A stretch of DNA of 64,000 nt, taken from an uncultured Bacteroidota bacterium (GTDB lineage: Bacteria; Bacteroidota; Bacteroidia; Chitinophagales; Chitinophagaceae). Position numbers and translations under genes: made by a program. Positions 52,697 to 63,012 of the stretch are shown here, piece by piece; the stretch's first letter is position 1; every line of letters starts with the position of its first letter. Where the stretch lies: positions 1 to 64,000 of the forward strand of contig CAIYLW010000080.1 of the NCBI GenBank assembly GCA_903927185.1, written 5' to 3'. The notes beneath the pieces were generated by a model. That model was not told the origin of the DNA, ran no database searches, and saw nothing but the letters and a program-made list of their open reading frames with translations.

Positions 52697-54911
52697 AAGA
52701 GAATTGTTTTTTAATCGAAGAGATTTCTTTTTTAAAAGTCTTCAATTGTATTACTTGATCTTTTATAAAACTATTATCTTCTAGTTTCCCTACAACTGCG
52801 TTCATTTCTGCAGTAGTATCATAAACCATTTTTCTATATGGGTTTGAATAGTCTTTTGCTTTTGAATCGTAAATTCCTTTTGCCATCCATTCTTTAGTAC
52901 TGACAATAGAACCTAATAAACTATTAAATTGTTGCTTTGTGATTTTCTTCAATGAAATTTCTAATAACTCACTTATAGATGCTAGAGCGTGCGAACATCG
53001 CTGGTTTTCATATTCTTGCCCCATCAATTCATAGAACGAGTGAATTTCATCCCATGACTTAATCTTATTTGTATTAATTTTTTTGCGCAGTGTTAGTATC
53101 TCAGATTCCGGAATAAGTTGTCCCCCTAAATTAATCCATTTGTTGCGTTCTGATTTAGCTGGTAATATTTTAATTAAAGCATCAAAATCTTTAATTGATT
53201 TGTTCTTAGCAAGTTTAAGAATTTCTGTCATGCCATAAAGTATTACCATCTCTTCGAAAATGTGATATGCTTTTAATACTTTTCGAAATACAACTTTACG
53301 CTTGCTATTCTCAAATCCTTCTCCTAAAATTTCTAATGAGTCAACTATTTTATCTTTTGATTTCAATAGGGTTTTACCAATTGCTGCAGTTTCTTCATCA
53401 CTGATTTTTTTATCCTTGTTTACAGAAAGATGATATGCTTTACCAGTGGCTATTTCTAATAATGAAATGGACTCTAATATTTCATTAATCGTATCTGGTG
53501 CAAGGTAATCGTATTCGAAAAATTGAATACGCTCTGTGCGTTTATCACGATCAACATATTTCCAGGCATTGCGTGCTAAAGCATACATATTATACAGAAA
53601 CCAATAAGCTGGCATTACAATTAATTCATCTCTACTAGCATCAATGCTCACTAATGAAAACGGCGTTTTAATATTTAATTCGGTAGGGTAATCGCCCTTT
53701 GCCAAAATGGTAAAACTGGCAAACTTAGAGTTATGTTTGATACTCACGCATAGGCCAGGCCAGAAACCTCTACCCAAGATCACTTCTCCATCTGCACCAC
53801 GACTATTATGATTTGAACCAATGGTGGCTCCAGCTGCAATATTGCTTTGTCCCATTACAACAGCCGCACACAAGAAGCTATTATTATGGTGTTGTTCATG
53901 TGCTGGGAATATCAAAGAATTTAAAACTTCGCAGCAAGAAATCGTAGCATTGGGTCCGAGATAAGAGTTAATCAAACGAGCTCCATATTTTAATTGCGAA
54001 TGATCGGCCATTACAAAACGAACTGCTTTAATACCATAAAACAATCTGCACCCATATCCAATAATTCCATTAACAATTTCACATCCTTCGCCAATTTGTG
54101 TAATTCCTTCTGGCCCAGAATTGATCGTTAGATTTTTAAGTTTGTTAGCTCCCTTAATATAAGCGTCTGAACCAATCCAAACATCTTTTATAATTCTAGT
54201 GTTTTTTATAACTGTTCTATCACCTACTTTTCCATAATAACCTCTATTGGGTTTAAATTGTTTTGCAGTAAATGATTTGAATTGTTCTTGTAATACAGTA
54301 TCGTCTTTATACTTGCTCCATAAATAAGCATCACCAGTTAGCATTCCAACAAATGGAAGTACTCTGCGTCCAGTGCTTTCATTACATAACTCCACCCAAA
54401 TTCGAACGTCTTCTGCTTCTCCTTCTTTTAAAATTCCATTACCAAATTTACTATGATTGGTTGTCACCATCTCATCTACATTGGTAATCAGTACTTCGCT
54501 TCCAATAATGTAATTTGCCAGATAATGAACGCTGTCGATTACTACATTGTCGCCAAAGTCGCAACTAATGATAGTAGAATTATACAAACCTACGGGAACT
54601 TTTAAATCGCTAAAGCCAAGGCAGATGGGTTCTAATTTTCCAATTCTTACTAATCCATAAAATTTACAATTCTTTACCAACTCAGGATTAAACAAGTCAG
54701 ATACTAAAAATTTATTCCAATCATCACTCGTATTTCTATTTCTTACAAGCACTTCAATTTCATAAGCATTTAAGTGCCTATAATTAATACCATTTCTATT
54801 CTGTAGATTTCTTAGATAATATTCGTCTTTCCCTTTAGGTAAATAAGGAGCTTCAATAAAACCATAGCCCAAAGAATTGAGTGGGGTTTTATAAATTTTA
54901 TTCTGTGACAT
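52695..54911 (-). CDS. DUF4954 family protein with left-handed beta-helix
   Basis: A 738-residue protein with no signal peptide, so probably cytoplasmic. I prefer the ATG at 54911 (MSQNKIYKTP) to a TTG at 54920. The middle (about 120-400) has hexapeptide-repeat turns such as VVIDSVHYLANYIIGSEVLI and VWIGSDAYIKGANKLKNLTI, forming a left-handed beta-helix as in acyl- and nucleotidyl-transferases. The C-terminal third is helical. The family is largely restricted to Bacteroidota and its activity is unknown; a sugar-nucleotide or acyl transferase role is possible. Confidence 0.85.
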   Translation of the reverse strand: MSQNKIYKTPLNSLGYGFIEAPYLPKGKDEYYLRNLQNRNGINYRHLNAYEIEVLVRNRNTSDDWNKFLVSDLFNPELVKNCKFYGLVRIGKLEPICLGFSDLKVPVGLYNSTIISCDFGDNVVIDSVHYLANYIIGSEVLITNVDEMVTTNHSKFGNGILKEGEAEDVRIWVELCNESTGRRVLPFVGMLTGDAYLWSKYKDDTVLQEQFKSFTAKQFKPNRGYYGKVGDRTVIKNTRIIKDVWIGSDAYIKGANKLKNLTINSGPEGITQIGEGCEIVNGIIGYGCRLFYGIKAVRFVMADHSQLKYGARLINSYLGPNATISCCEVLNSLIFPAHEQHHNNSFLCAAVVMGQSNIAAGATIGSNHNSRGADGEVILGRGFWPGLCVSIKHNSKFASFTILAKGDYPTELNIKTPFSLVSIDASRDELIVMPAYWFLYNMYALARNAWKYVDRDKRTERIQFFEYDYLAPDTINEILESISLLEIATGKAYHLSVNKDKKISDEETAAIGKTLLKSKDKIVDSLEILGEGFENSKRKVVFRKVLKAYHIFEEMVILYGMTEILKLAKNKSIKDFDALIKILPAKSERNKWINLGGQLIPESEILTLRKKINTNKIKSWDEIHSFYELMGQEYENQRCSHALASISELLEISLKKITKQQFNSLLGSIVSTKEWMAKGIYDSKAKDYSNPYRKMVYDTTAEMNAVVGKLEDNSFIKDQVIQLKTFKKEISSIKKQFS

Positions 54912-54959
54912 AAAGTACAATTCTAATGATGGTACAACTAATATCTTTAAATGGGTAGG

Positions 54960-56732
54960 CTATTTTTTATAAGCAGCCCAAGAATCCATTTTTGCTTCAA
55001 AAACACTTAGTGGCAGGGATCCATCCTTTAGAACTTCGTTATGAAATTCTGCAAGGTTAAATTTGGCACCAAGTTCATTCTCATATTTTGATCTTAAAGA
55101 ACTGATCTTCATTGATCCAGTTTTGTAACCTAATGCCTGACCGGGTATGGCCATATATCTTTCAATTTCAGCTGTTGCTCCCTGTTCACTTATTGCTTCA
55201 TTGTCCATCATATATTTAATGGCATCTTCTCTACTCATGTTTTTTGAATGAATTGCAACATCAACCACCAAACGTATGGCACGATGGATCTCGTCGCCTA
55301 AGGCACCCATATATTGGTATGGATCTTTGTATAGTCCCAATTCTTTACCTAACGATTCGCAATATAAAGCCCATCCTTCCACGTAAGCATTATGGCCTCC
55401 GTACCGTCTGAATTTAGGCAATTGTGTATTTTCCTGAGATAAAGAAATTTGGTAGTGATGACCTGGAATTGCTTCATGCAGAAACAATGATTCCATCCCA
55501 GAAGTAGTATTGAATTTTGTAGCGTCTAAAATCGGTACGTAAAAGATACCAGGCCTTTTTCCGTTTGCTGAACCTGAGTTATATTCAGCACTAGCTGAGG
55601 CAGCCCTAAAATCTTCAGTTTGTCGAATTTCAAAAGGAGTTATTGGCTCATGTAAAAACATTTTCTTTAAGTTTGGCTTCATTCGTTGATGAATATCTTC
55701 AAAAGCTGCAATCACTTCCTTAGGCTCATGATAAGGCATGAATTTTTTATCCTCTTTCATGAATTCAAAAAATGCCTTTAGATCCCCTTTGAATCCAACA
55801 GAATTCTTGATACTGTCCATTATATTTCTAATCCTTGCTACTTCACTCAGACCTGTTTGATAAATTTCTTCAGGAGTTTTAGTTGTTGTTGTTTGAAGCT
55901 TAACTTCATAAGCATACATTTCAGTGCCTCCTGGCATGGAAGAGAATCCTGAAGTATTTCTTGTTTTTACCAAATATTCGTTTTGCAAGAAATCGCCTAA
56001 TTTTTTATAGGTGGGAACAATTACTTTTAAAATGCTATTGGAATATTCTTTGGTTAATCTTTCCTTATCTACAGCTGAAAAATCTTTTGGCAATAAATTA
56101 ATTGGTCCATAGAATAAACTTTTCTTAGGATCAGTTACCACCATACTTTGCATTTGTGGAATCATTTTTTCAACCAATAATTTTGGAAATACAATTCCTG
56201 ATGCCATTCCTTTCTTAAAATTTCCGATTGCAGTATCAGACCAAACAGAAAATGCTGTAACCCTTTTTAACCAATCATCATAATTTTTAACTGTCTTAAA
56301 GGGTTGTGCACCTGTGCCAGATCCAAATTGGCCAATCACAAGTGGTAATGCATCAAATTGATTAAATGGGAGGTATTCAAAATGAAATTTGCTTCCTTCT
56401 AAATTCATTTCCAATTGATACTTTAAATTATCAAATGAAAGTTGGTCATTGGCGCTTAAGGTTGCTCGGTCATAGTTTTTTAAACTATCTAAAAATTGCA
56501 TATTAAATTGGTTCCTTTTAGCAATGAATTCTTGAGAACCTTCGTTAGACAACAGGTCGTTATACCTTTCATCACCAATTATAGTGGCTTGCAAAGGACT
56601 AAGTTTTAACTGTTCTTGAAAGTAATTCTCAAGAAAACTGTCGAACTTGGAACTGTCAATGGAATTTTTACTGGGTTGTTTACAAGCAAAAAAAATGATG
56701 GTCAATATAAATGCAAATAGTATCCTTTTCAT
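54960..56732 (-). CDS. DUF885 family lipoprotein, putative metallopeptidase
   Basis: A 590-residue lipoprotein (lipobox FFAC, about residue 17). DUF885 proteins have a thermolysin-like zinc site; here it is HEAIPGHHYQ near residue 415, and Glu in YVEGWALYCESLG near 450 may be the third ligand. Substrates are unknown, probably peptides. It follows glmS on the same strand (56-nt gap). Confidence 0.85.
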   Translation of the reverse strand: MKRILFAFILTIIFFACKQPSKNSIDSSKFDSFLENYFQEQLKLSPLQATIIGDERYNDLLSNEGSQEFIAKRNQFNMQFLDSLKNYDRATLSANDQLSFDNLKYQLEMNLEGSKFHFEYLPFNQFDALPLVIGQFGSGTGAQPFKTVKNYDDWLKRVTAFSVWSDTAIGNFKKGMASGIVFPKLLVEKMIPQMQSMVVTDPKKSLFYGPINLLPKDFSAVDKERLTKEYSNSILKVIVPTYKKLGDFLQNEYLVKTRNTSGFSSMPGGTEMYAYEVKLQTTTTKTPEEIYQTGLSEVARIRNIMDSIKNSVGFKGDLKAFFEFMKEDKKFMPYHEPKEVIAAFEDIHQRMKPNLKKMFLHEPITPFEIRQTEDFRAASASAEYNSGSANGKRPGIFYVPILDATKFNTTSGMESLFLHEAIPGHHYQISLSQENTQLPKFRRYGGHNAYVEGWALYCESLGKELGLYKDPYQYMGALGDEIHRAIRLVVDVAIHSKNMSREDAIKYMMDNEAISEQGATAEIERYMAIPGQALGYKTGSMKISSLRSKYENELGAKFNLAEFHNEVLKDGSLPLSVFEAKMDSWAAYKK

Positions 56733-56788
56733 TTTCTAAATTTTAATAAATGTAAGGAATTTGCAGCGCTTAACCGGTCTTGAATTTG

Positions 56789-58627
56789 CTATTCTACTGT
56801 TACACTTTTCGCGAGATTTCTTGGTTTATCAACATCCAAGCCCTTCGCCAATCCTACATAATAACTTAATAACTGCATCGGGATTACACTTAATAATGGT
56901 GCTAATACTTCGTCTGCATCTGGAACAAACATGGTGTCGTCTGCCATGCCTGGAATTATCTCATCCCCTTCAGTGGCAACAGCAATCACCATTCCTTTAC
57001 GAGCTTTAATTTCCTGTACATTAGAAACTATTTTTTCGTAATAAGAATCTTTTGTTGCTACAAAAACTACTGGTAAATCTTTATCAACTAAAGCAATAGG
57101 TCCATGTTTCATTTCTGCTGCTGGATAACCTTCAGCGTGTATATAAGAGATCTCTTTTAATTTCAAAGCGCCCTCTAATGCAATGGGAAAATTATATCCG
57201 CGACCTAAGAAAAGAAAATCGCGCGCATCTTTATATTTTTCTGCAATTCGTTGAATATTGCTGGTGTCTTTTAATATCTCCCTTACTTTTTCAGGGATAG
57301 CTTGCAACTCTCTCATTAAGTGCAGGTATCTTTCTTGAGACAAAGTTCCTTTAGCGTAACCGATTTTTAAAGCAATCATAGCAAGAACTGCCAATTGTCC
57401 TGTAAATGCTTTTGTGCTTGCAACACCTATTTCTGGTCCTGCATGAGAGTATGCTCCGGCATGACTTAAACGTGCAATACTACTGCCCACCACATTCACG
57501 ATTCCAAAAATAAAGGCACCCTTTTCTTTGGCACTTTCTAAAGCCACTAAAGTATCAGCTGTTTCTCCACTTTGAGAGATAGCAATAATTACATCTCCCG
57601 GATGAATAACAGGATTGCGATATCTGAATTCAGACGCATATTCCACTTCTACTGGAATTCGACATAATTCTTCAATTTGATATTCAGCTAATAAACCTGC
57701 ATGCCAGCTGGTACCGCATGCTACAATTAGAATTCTTTGCGCATTTTTTAAAGCCTCCATATGATTCTCTACACCACTCATGATGATCATGCCATTGTCT
57801 GGAAATAATCTACCACGTAAACAATCGAATATGGTATCAGGTTGCTCATGAATTTCTTTTAACATGAAATGTTCATAACCTCCTTTTTCAATGGCAGCTA
57901 ATTCCATATCCAATTTGGTAATGAAGGGAGTTTGTTTTTCATTACCCAGATTTTTGAGAATTAATTCATCAGGGCGAACAATAGCAATTTCATAATCATT
58001 CACATACACTACTTCTTTGGTGTATTCAATAATTGGTGAGGCATCACTTGCTAAAAAATGTTCTCCTTTGCCAATTCCAATAACAAGCGGACTGCCTTTT
58101 CTTGCTGCTATAATTGTTTCAGGATCGTCTTGTGAAATCAATAGGATACAATAAGCACCTACAATTCTTTTTAGCGCAATTCGAAGCGCTTCTTCCAAGC
58201 TACCCCCATTGTTTTTTTTAATGTCTTCTATGAAATTGAGTAATACTTCAGTATCTGTATCACTTGAAAATGTATAACCCTTACCTAATAATTCTTTCTT
58301 AATCTGAGCGTAGTTTTCGATGATGCCATTATGTATCATGGCCAATTCACCACTATTTGAAATGTGGGGATGTGCATTTCTATCGCTTGGTTCACCATGA
58401 GTTGCCCAACGAGTATGCCCAATACCTATATGAGAATGTAGGTCTTTTCCTAAAACACTCTCTTCCATTTCAATTACCTTGCCTTGCTTTTTGTGAACAA
58501 CCAATTGATTGTTGTTAATTAAGGCAATGCCCGAACTATCGTAACCCCGATATTCTAATCTTTTTAACCCTTTTAAAACAATCGGGTATGCTTCTCTTTT
58601 TCCTGTATAACCTACTATTCCACACAT
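56789..58627 (-). CDS. glmS: Glutamine-fructose-6-phosphate aminotransferase (isomerising)
   Basis: A 612-residue enzyme that makes glucosamine-6-phosphate for peptidoglycan and lipopolysaccharide. The glutaminase domain starts with the nucleophile Cys2 (MCGIVGYTG) and has GHTRWATHGEPSDRNAHPH near 73. Two SIS domains follow (ACGTSWHAGL near 305 and FLGRGYNFPIALEGALKLKE near 475), and the C-terminus DKPRNLAKSVTVE is standard. No glmS ribozyme-like sequence is seen, as expected outside Firmicutes. Confidence 0.96.
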   Translation of the reverse strand: MCGIVGYTGKREAYPIVLKGLKRLEYRGYDSSGIALINNNQLVVHKKQGKVIEMEESVLGKDLHSHIGIGHTRWATHGEPSDRNAHPHISNSGELAMIHNGIIENYAQIKKELLGKGYTFSSDTDTEVLLNFIEDIKKNNGGSLEEALRIALKRIVGAYCILLISQDDPETIIAARKGSPLVIGIGKGEHFLASDASPIIEYTKEVVYVNDYEIAIVRPDELILKNLGNEKQTPFITKLDMELAAIEKGGYEHFMLKEIHEQPDTIFDCLRGRLFPDNGMIIMSGVENHMEALKNAQRILIVACGTSWHAGLLAEYQIEELCRIPVEVEYASEFRYRNPVIHPGDVIIAISQSGETADTLVALESAKEKGAFIFGIVNVVGSSIARLSHAGAYSHAGPEIGVASTKAFTGQLAVLAMIALKIGYAKGTLSQERYLHLMRELQAIPEKVREILKDTSNIQRIAEKYKDARDFLFLGRGYNFPIALEGALKLKEISYIHAEGYPAAEMKHGPIALVDKDLPVVFVATKDSYYEKIVSNVQEIKARKGMVIAVATEGDEIIPGMADDTMFVPDADEVLAPLLSVIPMQLLSYYVGLAKGLDVDKPRNLAKSVTVE

Positions 58628-58757
58628 AATTACTTCAATTGAATTAATTTACAATATTAAATTATTTGTGGCAATACTTGCCTTTTAACTCCTGAAAGCT
58701 CCGTTTTAACTTATAAGATGAGAGGGAGGATTTGTATTCAAGTTTGAGAGATTGAAC

Positions 58758-61391
58758 CTACTTGATTAGATTTTTTATTTCATTCAATTTCAATAAAGCT
58801 TCAACTGGCGTAAGTCTGTTGATATCAATTTCATGGAGCCTTTTACGGATATCATCAAAAGTTTGTGAATGTGCATCAAAAATGGAAAGTTGCATTTTTG
58901 GATGATTCAATTCCTTTACTTGGGCTTCTAAATTTCTTTTAGAATGTTGCATTTGATTTGAATGATCCGATTCCTCCACTTGTTTTTCTTCTAATTGCGC
59001 CAGTATTTCATTGGCTCTATCAATAAGTGATGCAGGCATTCCCGCCATTTTAGCCACATGAATACCAAAACTATGGATGCTCCCACCAGCCGCTAATTTT
59101 CGTAAGAATATAATTTTGTTTCCAACTTCTTTATTTGTAATATGAAAGTTTTTAACCCGTTGGAATTTTGCTTCTAATTCATTTAATTCATGATAATGGG
59201 TTGCAAATAATGTTTTTGGAGCAGAGGTTGAATGATGTAAATATTCAACAATGCTCCAAGCAATTGAAATTCCATCATAAGTAGAAGTACCTCTTCCAAT
59301 TTCATCTAATAAGATCAAACTCCTTGGTGAAATATTATTAATGATACTAGCGGTTTCGTTCATTTCTACCATAAAAGTAGATTCGCCCCCACTTAAATTA
59401 TCACTGGCACCTACACGTGTAAATATCTTATCCGTCAATGGAATTCTTGCGGCACTCACTGGAACAAAACTTCCCATATGAGCCATTAAAGTAATCAAAG
59501 CAGTTTGTCTAAGAATGGCACTCTTACCACTCATATTTGGTCCTGTTAAAATAATTATTTGTTGTTCCGAAGGATCAAGCTGAATATTATTAGTAATATA
59601 TTCTTCACCAGCTGGAAGATTCCTTTCTATTACAGGGTGTCTGCTATCAGTTAGTGTTAATTCAAAGCCTTCATGCAATTGTGGTTTTTTATAATTAAAC
59701 TGTATTGCATTTTCAGAAAAACAAATCAGGCAATCTAATGTTGCCAACACATTTCCATTTACTTGTATGGGAGCTATATAATCTTGTAAAGCCAATAAAA
59801 GTTTATCAAATAATTCTAATTCAATGGCTTGAATCTTATCTTCAGCACCGGTAATTTTTTCCTCGTATATCTTTAATTCAGGAGTAATATACCTTTCTGC
59901 ATTTGATAGGGTTTGCTTTCTAATCCAGTCTGGCGGAACTTTATTTTTTTGCGAATTGTTTACTTCCAAATAATATCCAAAAACATTATTGAAATTAATC
60001 TTTAAAGAAGAAATGCCGGTTCGTTCTGTTTCTCTTTGTTGAATGTTTACTAGAAAGTCTTTTCCTCCATTTGCAATTCCACGTAATTCATCTAGTTCGT
60101 CATGAATTCCTGATTTAATGAGGTTGCCTTTATTAGCAGCTGCGGGTGGCGTATCGCTAATTTCTTTATAAATTTTATCGGCAATAAACTGACAAGGATT
60201 CAGTGCGTCTGAAAGTCTTTGTATATAAGCGTTATCACTTGATTCGCATGTTTTTTTAATCAGACTGGTTTGATGCAGACCATGAGCTAATTGCAGTACT
60301 TCACGCGGACTGATTTTTTTCATGGGTATTTTACTAACCAGCCTTTCAACATCACCACACAATTTTATGGATTGTGCGATTTGCTTTCTTAAGTCTGTTT
60401 GTAAAATAAAGTAGGCCACTGCATCTAAACGCTCATTAATTCTGATAAGATCTTTTAATGGGAAGACCATCCAGCGATGTAATAATCTTGCTCCCATGGC
60501 ACTTACTGTTTGATCCAGCACCTTTATTAAACTATTGCCTTGATCTGCACTTGTATGTAACAGTTCTAGATTGCGAATAGTAAAACGATCCATCCAAAGA
60601 AAATCTTCTCTCTCAAGTCTTTGAATGGAATTGATATGTTGAAGATTGGGATGTTCGGTTTGTTTTAAATAATAGAGGATGGCTCCTGATGCGATAATTC
60701 CATTTTGCATTTTTTCAATGCCGTAACCCTTTAAAGAATGGGTTTGAAAATGTTTCAATAAAGTTTCAGTAGCAAATGCTTCTTCAAAAATCCAGCTCTC
60801 TAATGTATAAGTATAAAATTTTGTTCCAAAAATTTCTTTGAATTGCTTTTGAAAACTACGTTGAAAAATTACTTCAGCTGGTTTTAAACTTTGTAATAAT
60901 TTATCGATGTATTCTGCATTACCTTCTGCTGTAAAAAATTCACCAGTAGAAATATCAAGGAATGCAATGCCTAGATTGCCGTCTGTAAAATGTATGGCAG
61001 CCAGAAAATTATTACTATTATGTTCCAGTAGTTTATCGTTAGTTGCAATACCAGGAGTTACTAATTCTGTAACCCCCCTTTTTACAATTCCTTTTACAGT
61101 TTTAGGGTCTTCTAATTGATCGCAAATGGCAACCCGATATCCTGCTTTAACTAGTTTATGCAAATAAGTATCCAGGGCGTGATGGGGAAATCCTGCTAAT
61201 TCACTGGAAGAAGCTGATCCATTATTCCGCTTTGTGAGGGTAATGCCCAATACTTTTGAAGCAATTACTGCATCTTCTCCAAAAGTTTCATAGAAATCGC
61301 CAACTCTGAATAATAAAATGGCGTCGGGATATTTTTGTTTAATAGCCCGATGCTGTTGCATGAGTGGAGTATCTGAAGCAGTTTTCGACAT
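58758..61391 (-). CDS. mutS: DNA mismatch repair protein MutS
   Basis: An 877-residue mismatch sensor. The N-terminal mismatch-binding domain has the Phe-x-Glu motif in VGDFYETFGEDA near 31-40. The ATPase has Walker A GPNMSGKSAILRQTA near 625, Walker B ILLDEIGRGTSTYDG near 700 and a C-terminal helix-turn-helix with LIDRANEILAQLE. Length and order match MutS1. It has an exact TATATTTG box 5 nt before the start. No mutL in the window. Confidence 0.96.
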   Translation of the reverse strand: MSKTASDTPLMQQHRAIKQKYPDAILLFRVGDFYETFGEDAVIASKVLGITLTKRNNGSASSSELAGFPHHALDTYLHKLVKAGYRVAICDQLEDPKTVKGIVKRGVTELVTPGIATNDKLLEHNSNNFLAAIHFTDGNLGIAFLDISTGEFFTAEGNAEYIDKLLQSLKPAEVIFQRSFQKQFKEIFGTKFYTYTLESWIFEEAFATETLLKHFQTHSLKGYGIEKMQNGIIASGAILYYLKQTEHPNLQHINSIQRLEREDFLWMDRFTIRNLELLHTSADQGNSLIKVLDQTVSAMGARLLHRWMVFPLKDLIRINERLDAVAYFILQTDLRKQIAQSIKLCGDVERLVSKIPMKKISPREVLQLAHGLHQTSLIKKTCESSDNAYIQRLSDALNPCQFIADKIYKEISDTPPAAANKGNLIKSGIHDELDELRGIANGGKDFLVNIQQRETERTGISSLKINFNNVFGYYLEVNNSQKNKVPPDWIRKQTLSNAERYITPELKIYEEKITGAEDKIQAIELELFDKLLLALQDYIAPIQVNGNVLATLDCLICFSENAIQFNYKKPQLHEGFELTLTDSRHPVIERNLPAGEEYITNNIQLDPSEQQIIILTGPNMSGKSAILRQTALITLMAHMGSFVPVSAARIPLTDKIFTRVGASDNLSGGESTFMVEMNETASIINNISPRSLILLDEIGRGTSTYDGISIAWSIVEYLHHSTSAPKTLFATHYHELNELEAKFQRVKNFHITNKEVGNKIIFLRKLAAGGSIHSFGIHVAKMAGMPASLIDRANEILAQLEEKQVEESDHSNQMQHSKRNLEAQVKELNHPKMQLSIFDAHSQTFDDIRKRLHEIDINRLTPVEALLKLNEIKNLIK

Positions 61392-61396
61392 GGCGA

Positions 61397-61404
61397 CAAA
61401 TATA
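61397..61404 (-). promoter_or_regulatory. mutS minus-7 box candidate
   Basis: An exact TATATTTG on the minus strand that ends 5 nt before the mutS ATG. Confidence 0.4.
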
Positions 61405-61496
61405 CTTCTAAGGTCCGAAGCCCTTACCAGTAAAGCTAGGATGTGGAAAAGAATGTAGAAATTCTAAAATAATTTTATCATGGCTTTGGATGCGAT

Positions 61497-61504
61497 TAAC
61501 TTTG
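61497..61504 (+). promoter_or_regulatory. TrmH-like gene minus-7 box candidate
   Basis: An exact TAACTTTG that ends 4 nt before the first ATG (61509). If it is used, the mRNA is leaderless, or translation starts at the ATG at 61524. Confidence 0.4.
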
Positions 61505-61508
61505 TCGA

Positions 61509-62048
61509 ATGCGAAAACTGAGTATGGACGAGTTGGGAAGGATGTCTGTTGCTGAATTTAAGGAAGCAAAAAAGAATCCAATAGTTGTGGTATTGGATAA
61601 TATCAGGAGTATGCACAATGTGGGAAGTGTTTTCAGAACATCTGATGCTTTTAGGATTGAAGCCATCTGCCTTTGTGGATATACGCCTCAACCTCCACAT
61701 AGAGACATACAGAAAACGGCATTGGGTGCCACTGAGACTGTAAACTGGATTTATTTTGAACATACCCTTGATGCTATACAACAATTAAAAACTCATGGAT
61801 ATAGCATTTTTGCTATTGAACAAGTGGAAGGAAGTATTTCGCTGGAAAGTTTCGATGCTTTAGATAAAAAAATGGCTGTAGTTTTTGGAAATGAAGTTGA
61901 AGGGGTAGATAATGAAGTGCTTACCATTTGCGATGGGTGTATCGAAATTCCACAGTTAGGAATGAAGCATTCACTAAATATTTCGGTAGCAGCAGGTATT
62001 GTTTTATGGGATTTAACTAAACAAAAAATTTACGACCTTAATCCTTAA
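61509..62048 (+). CDS. TrmH/SpoU-family RNA 2'-O-methyltransferase
   Basis: A 179-residue SPOUT methyltransferase containing only the catalytic knot domain. Motif 1 is VLDNIRSMHNVGSVFRTSDAF (near 29-49) with the conserved Asn and Arg; motif 2 is VVFGNEVEGVD near 126; motif 3 is LGMKHSLNISVAAGIVLWD near 156. It methylates a tRNA or rRNA ribose. It begins a plus-strand run with UbiA-like, YqgF and def genes. Confidence 0.88.
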   Translation: MRKLSMDELGRMSVAEFKEAKKNPIVVVLDNIRSMHNVGSVFRTSDAFRIEAICLCGYTPQPPHRDIQKTALGATETVNWIYFEHTLDAIQQLKTHGYSIFAIEQVEGSISLESFDALDKKMAVVFGNEVEGVDNEVLTICDGCIEIPQLGMKHSLNISVAAGIVLWDLTKQKIYDLNP

Positions 62049-62087
62049 AATTTTTGAATTTTGAATTTTTATTTTTGATTTTAATTT
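62049..62087. repeat. AT-rich TTTTGAATTTTGA-type element
   Basis: This short gap between the TrmH-like and UbiA-like genes is made of TTTTTGAATTTTGAATTTTT and related blocks, the same sequence type as the inverted repeat after metX (17155-17223) and the tract at about 42747. Confidence 0.4.
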
Positions 62088-63002
62088 ATGTCTATAATAA
62101 AAAAGTATTTAAGTCTTGTCAAGTTTTCTCATACCATTTTTGCATTGCCTTTTGCTATGATTGGTTTTTTTCTGGCAGTAGCAAAAGGTGGGTTTAACAA
62201 TACTGCAAATGCACCATTGGGATGGGGTATCACATTCCCAGAAACCTGGCAAATGGTATTACTGAAATTTTTATTAGTTCTTATTTGTATGATAACAGCA
62301 AGGAGTGCAGCTATGGCTTTTAATAGGTATTTGGATAGGAGTTTCGATGCTAAAAATCCAAGAACCGCCATCCGCGAAATTCCGCAAGGAATTATTTCGC
62401 CGAATAGTGCCTTACGTTTTGTGATTTTGAATGCTTTAATATTTACTATCGTTACTTATACCATTAATCCTATTTGTTTTTTTCTTTCACCGGTTGCCTT
62501 ATTTGTAATATTGTTTTATAGTTACACTAAGCGCTTTACAGCTCTTTGTCATTTAGTATTGGGATTGGGCCTCTCACTTGCTCCTATTGGGGCTTATCTG
62601 GCTGTAACAGGGCATTTCAATCTTTTGCCCATCTTATTTTCATTTACCGTTTTATTCTGGGTTAGTGGATTTGATATTATTTATGCCATGCAGGATATTG
62701 ATTTTGATCAGTCAAACGAATTACATTCTATACCCAGCGTGTTAGGTCCAGTAAATGCACTTCGTGTTTCTGAACTCTTACATTTATTAAGTGCTATTAG
62801 CGTTGTTATTGCAGGTGTTTATGGAGGATTTCATTTTATATATTGGATAGGAATTTTAGTATTTATTGGGATGCTTATCTATCAACATAGTATTGTTAAG
62901 CCCTATGATTTAACCAAAGTAAATATTGCATTTATGACGGCCAATGGTATTGCGAGTGTTGTTTTTGGTTTATTAGTAATCGTTGACCTTTTCTTTTTAT
63001 AA
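62088..63002 (+). CDS. UbiA-like prenyltransferase (candidate MqnP)
   Basis: A 304-residue membrane enzyme with about eight helices. The two Asp-rich motifs of UbiA enzymes are NRYLDRSFDAKNPRT near 84-98 and YAMQDIDFDQSN near 202. It joins a polyprenyl chain to an aromatic acid. The sequence type is that of the 4-hydroxybenzoate-like branch used in menaquinone synthesis by the futalosine route (MqnP), because Bacteroidota make menaquinone rather than ubiquinone. The pathway cannot be confirmed from this window. Confidence 0.8.
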   Translation: MSIIKKYLSLVKFSHTIFALPFAMIGFFLAVAKGGFNNTANAPLGWGITFPETWQMVLLKFLLVLICMITARSAAMAFNRYLDRSFDAKNPRTAIREIPQGIISPNSALRFVILNALIFTIVTYTINPICFFLSPVALFVILFYSYTKRFTALCHLVLGLGLSLAPIGAYLAVTGHFNLLPILFSFTVLFWVSGFDIIYAMQDIDFDQSNELHSIPSVLGPVNALRVSELLHLLSAISVVIAGVYGGFHFIYWIGILVFIGMLIYQHSIVKPYDLTKVNIAFMTANGIASVVFGLLVIVDLFFL

Positions 63003-63012
63003 AATAACTAAG

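Noticed and set aside
61417-61436. GAAGCCCTTACC shared with the rpsT promoter region on the other strand
   Set aside because: A single 12-nt match without a consistent position relative to either promoter; probably chance.
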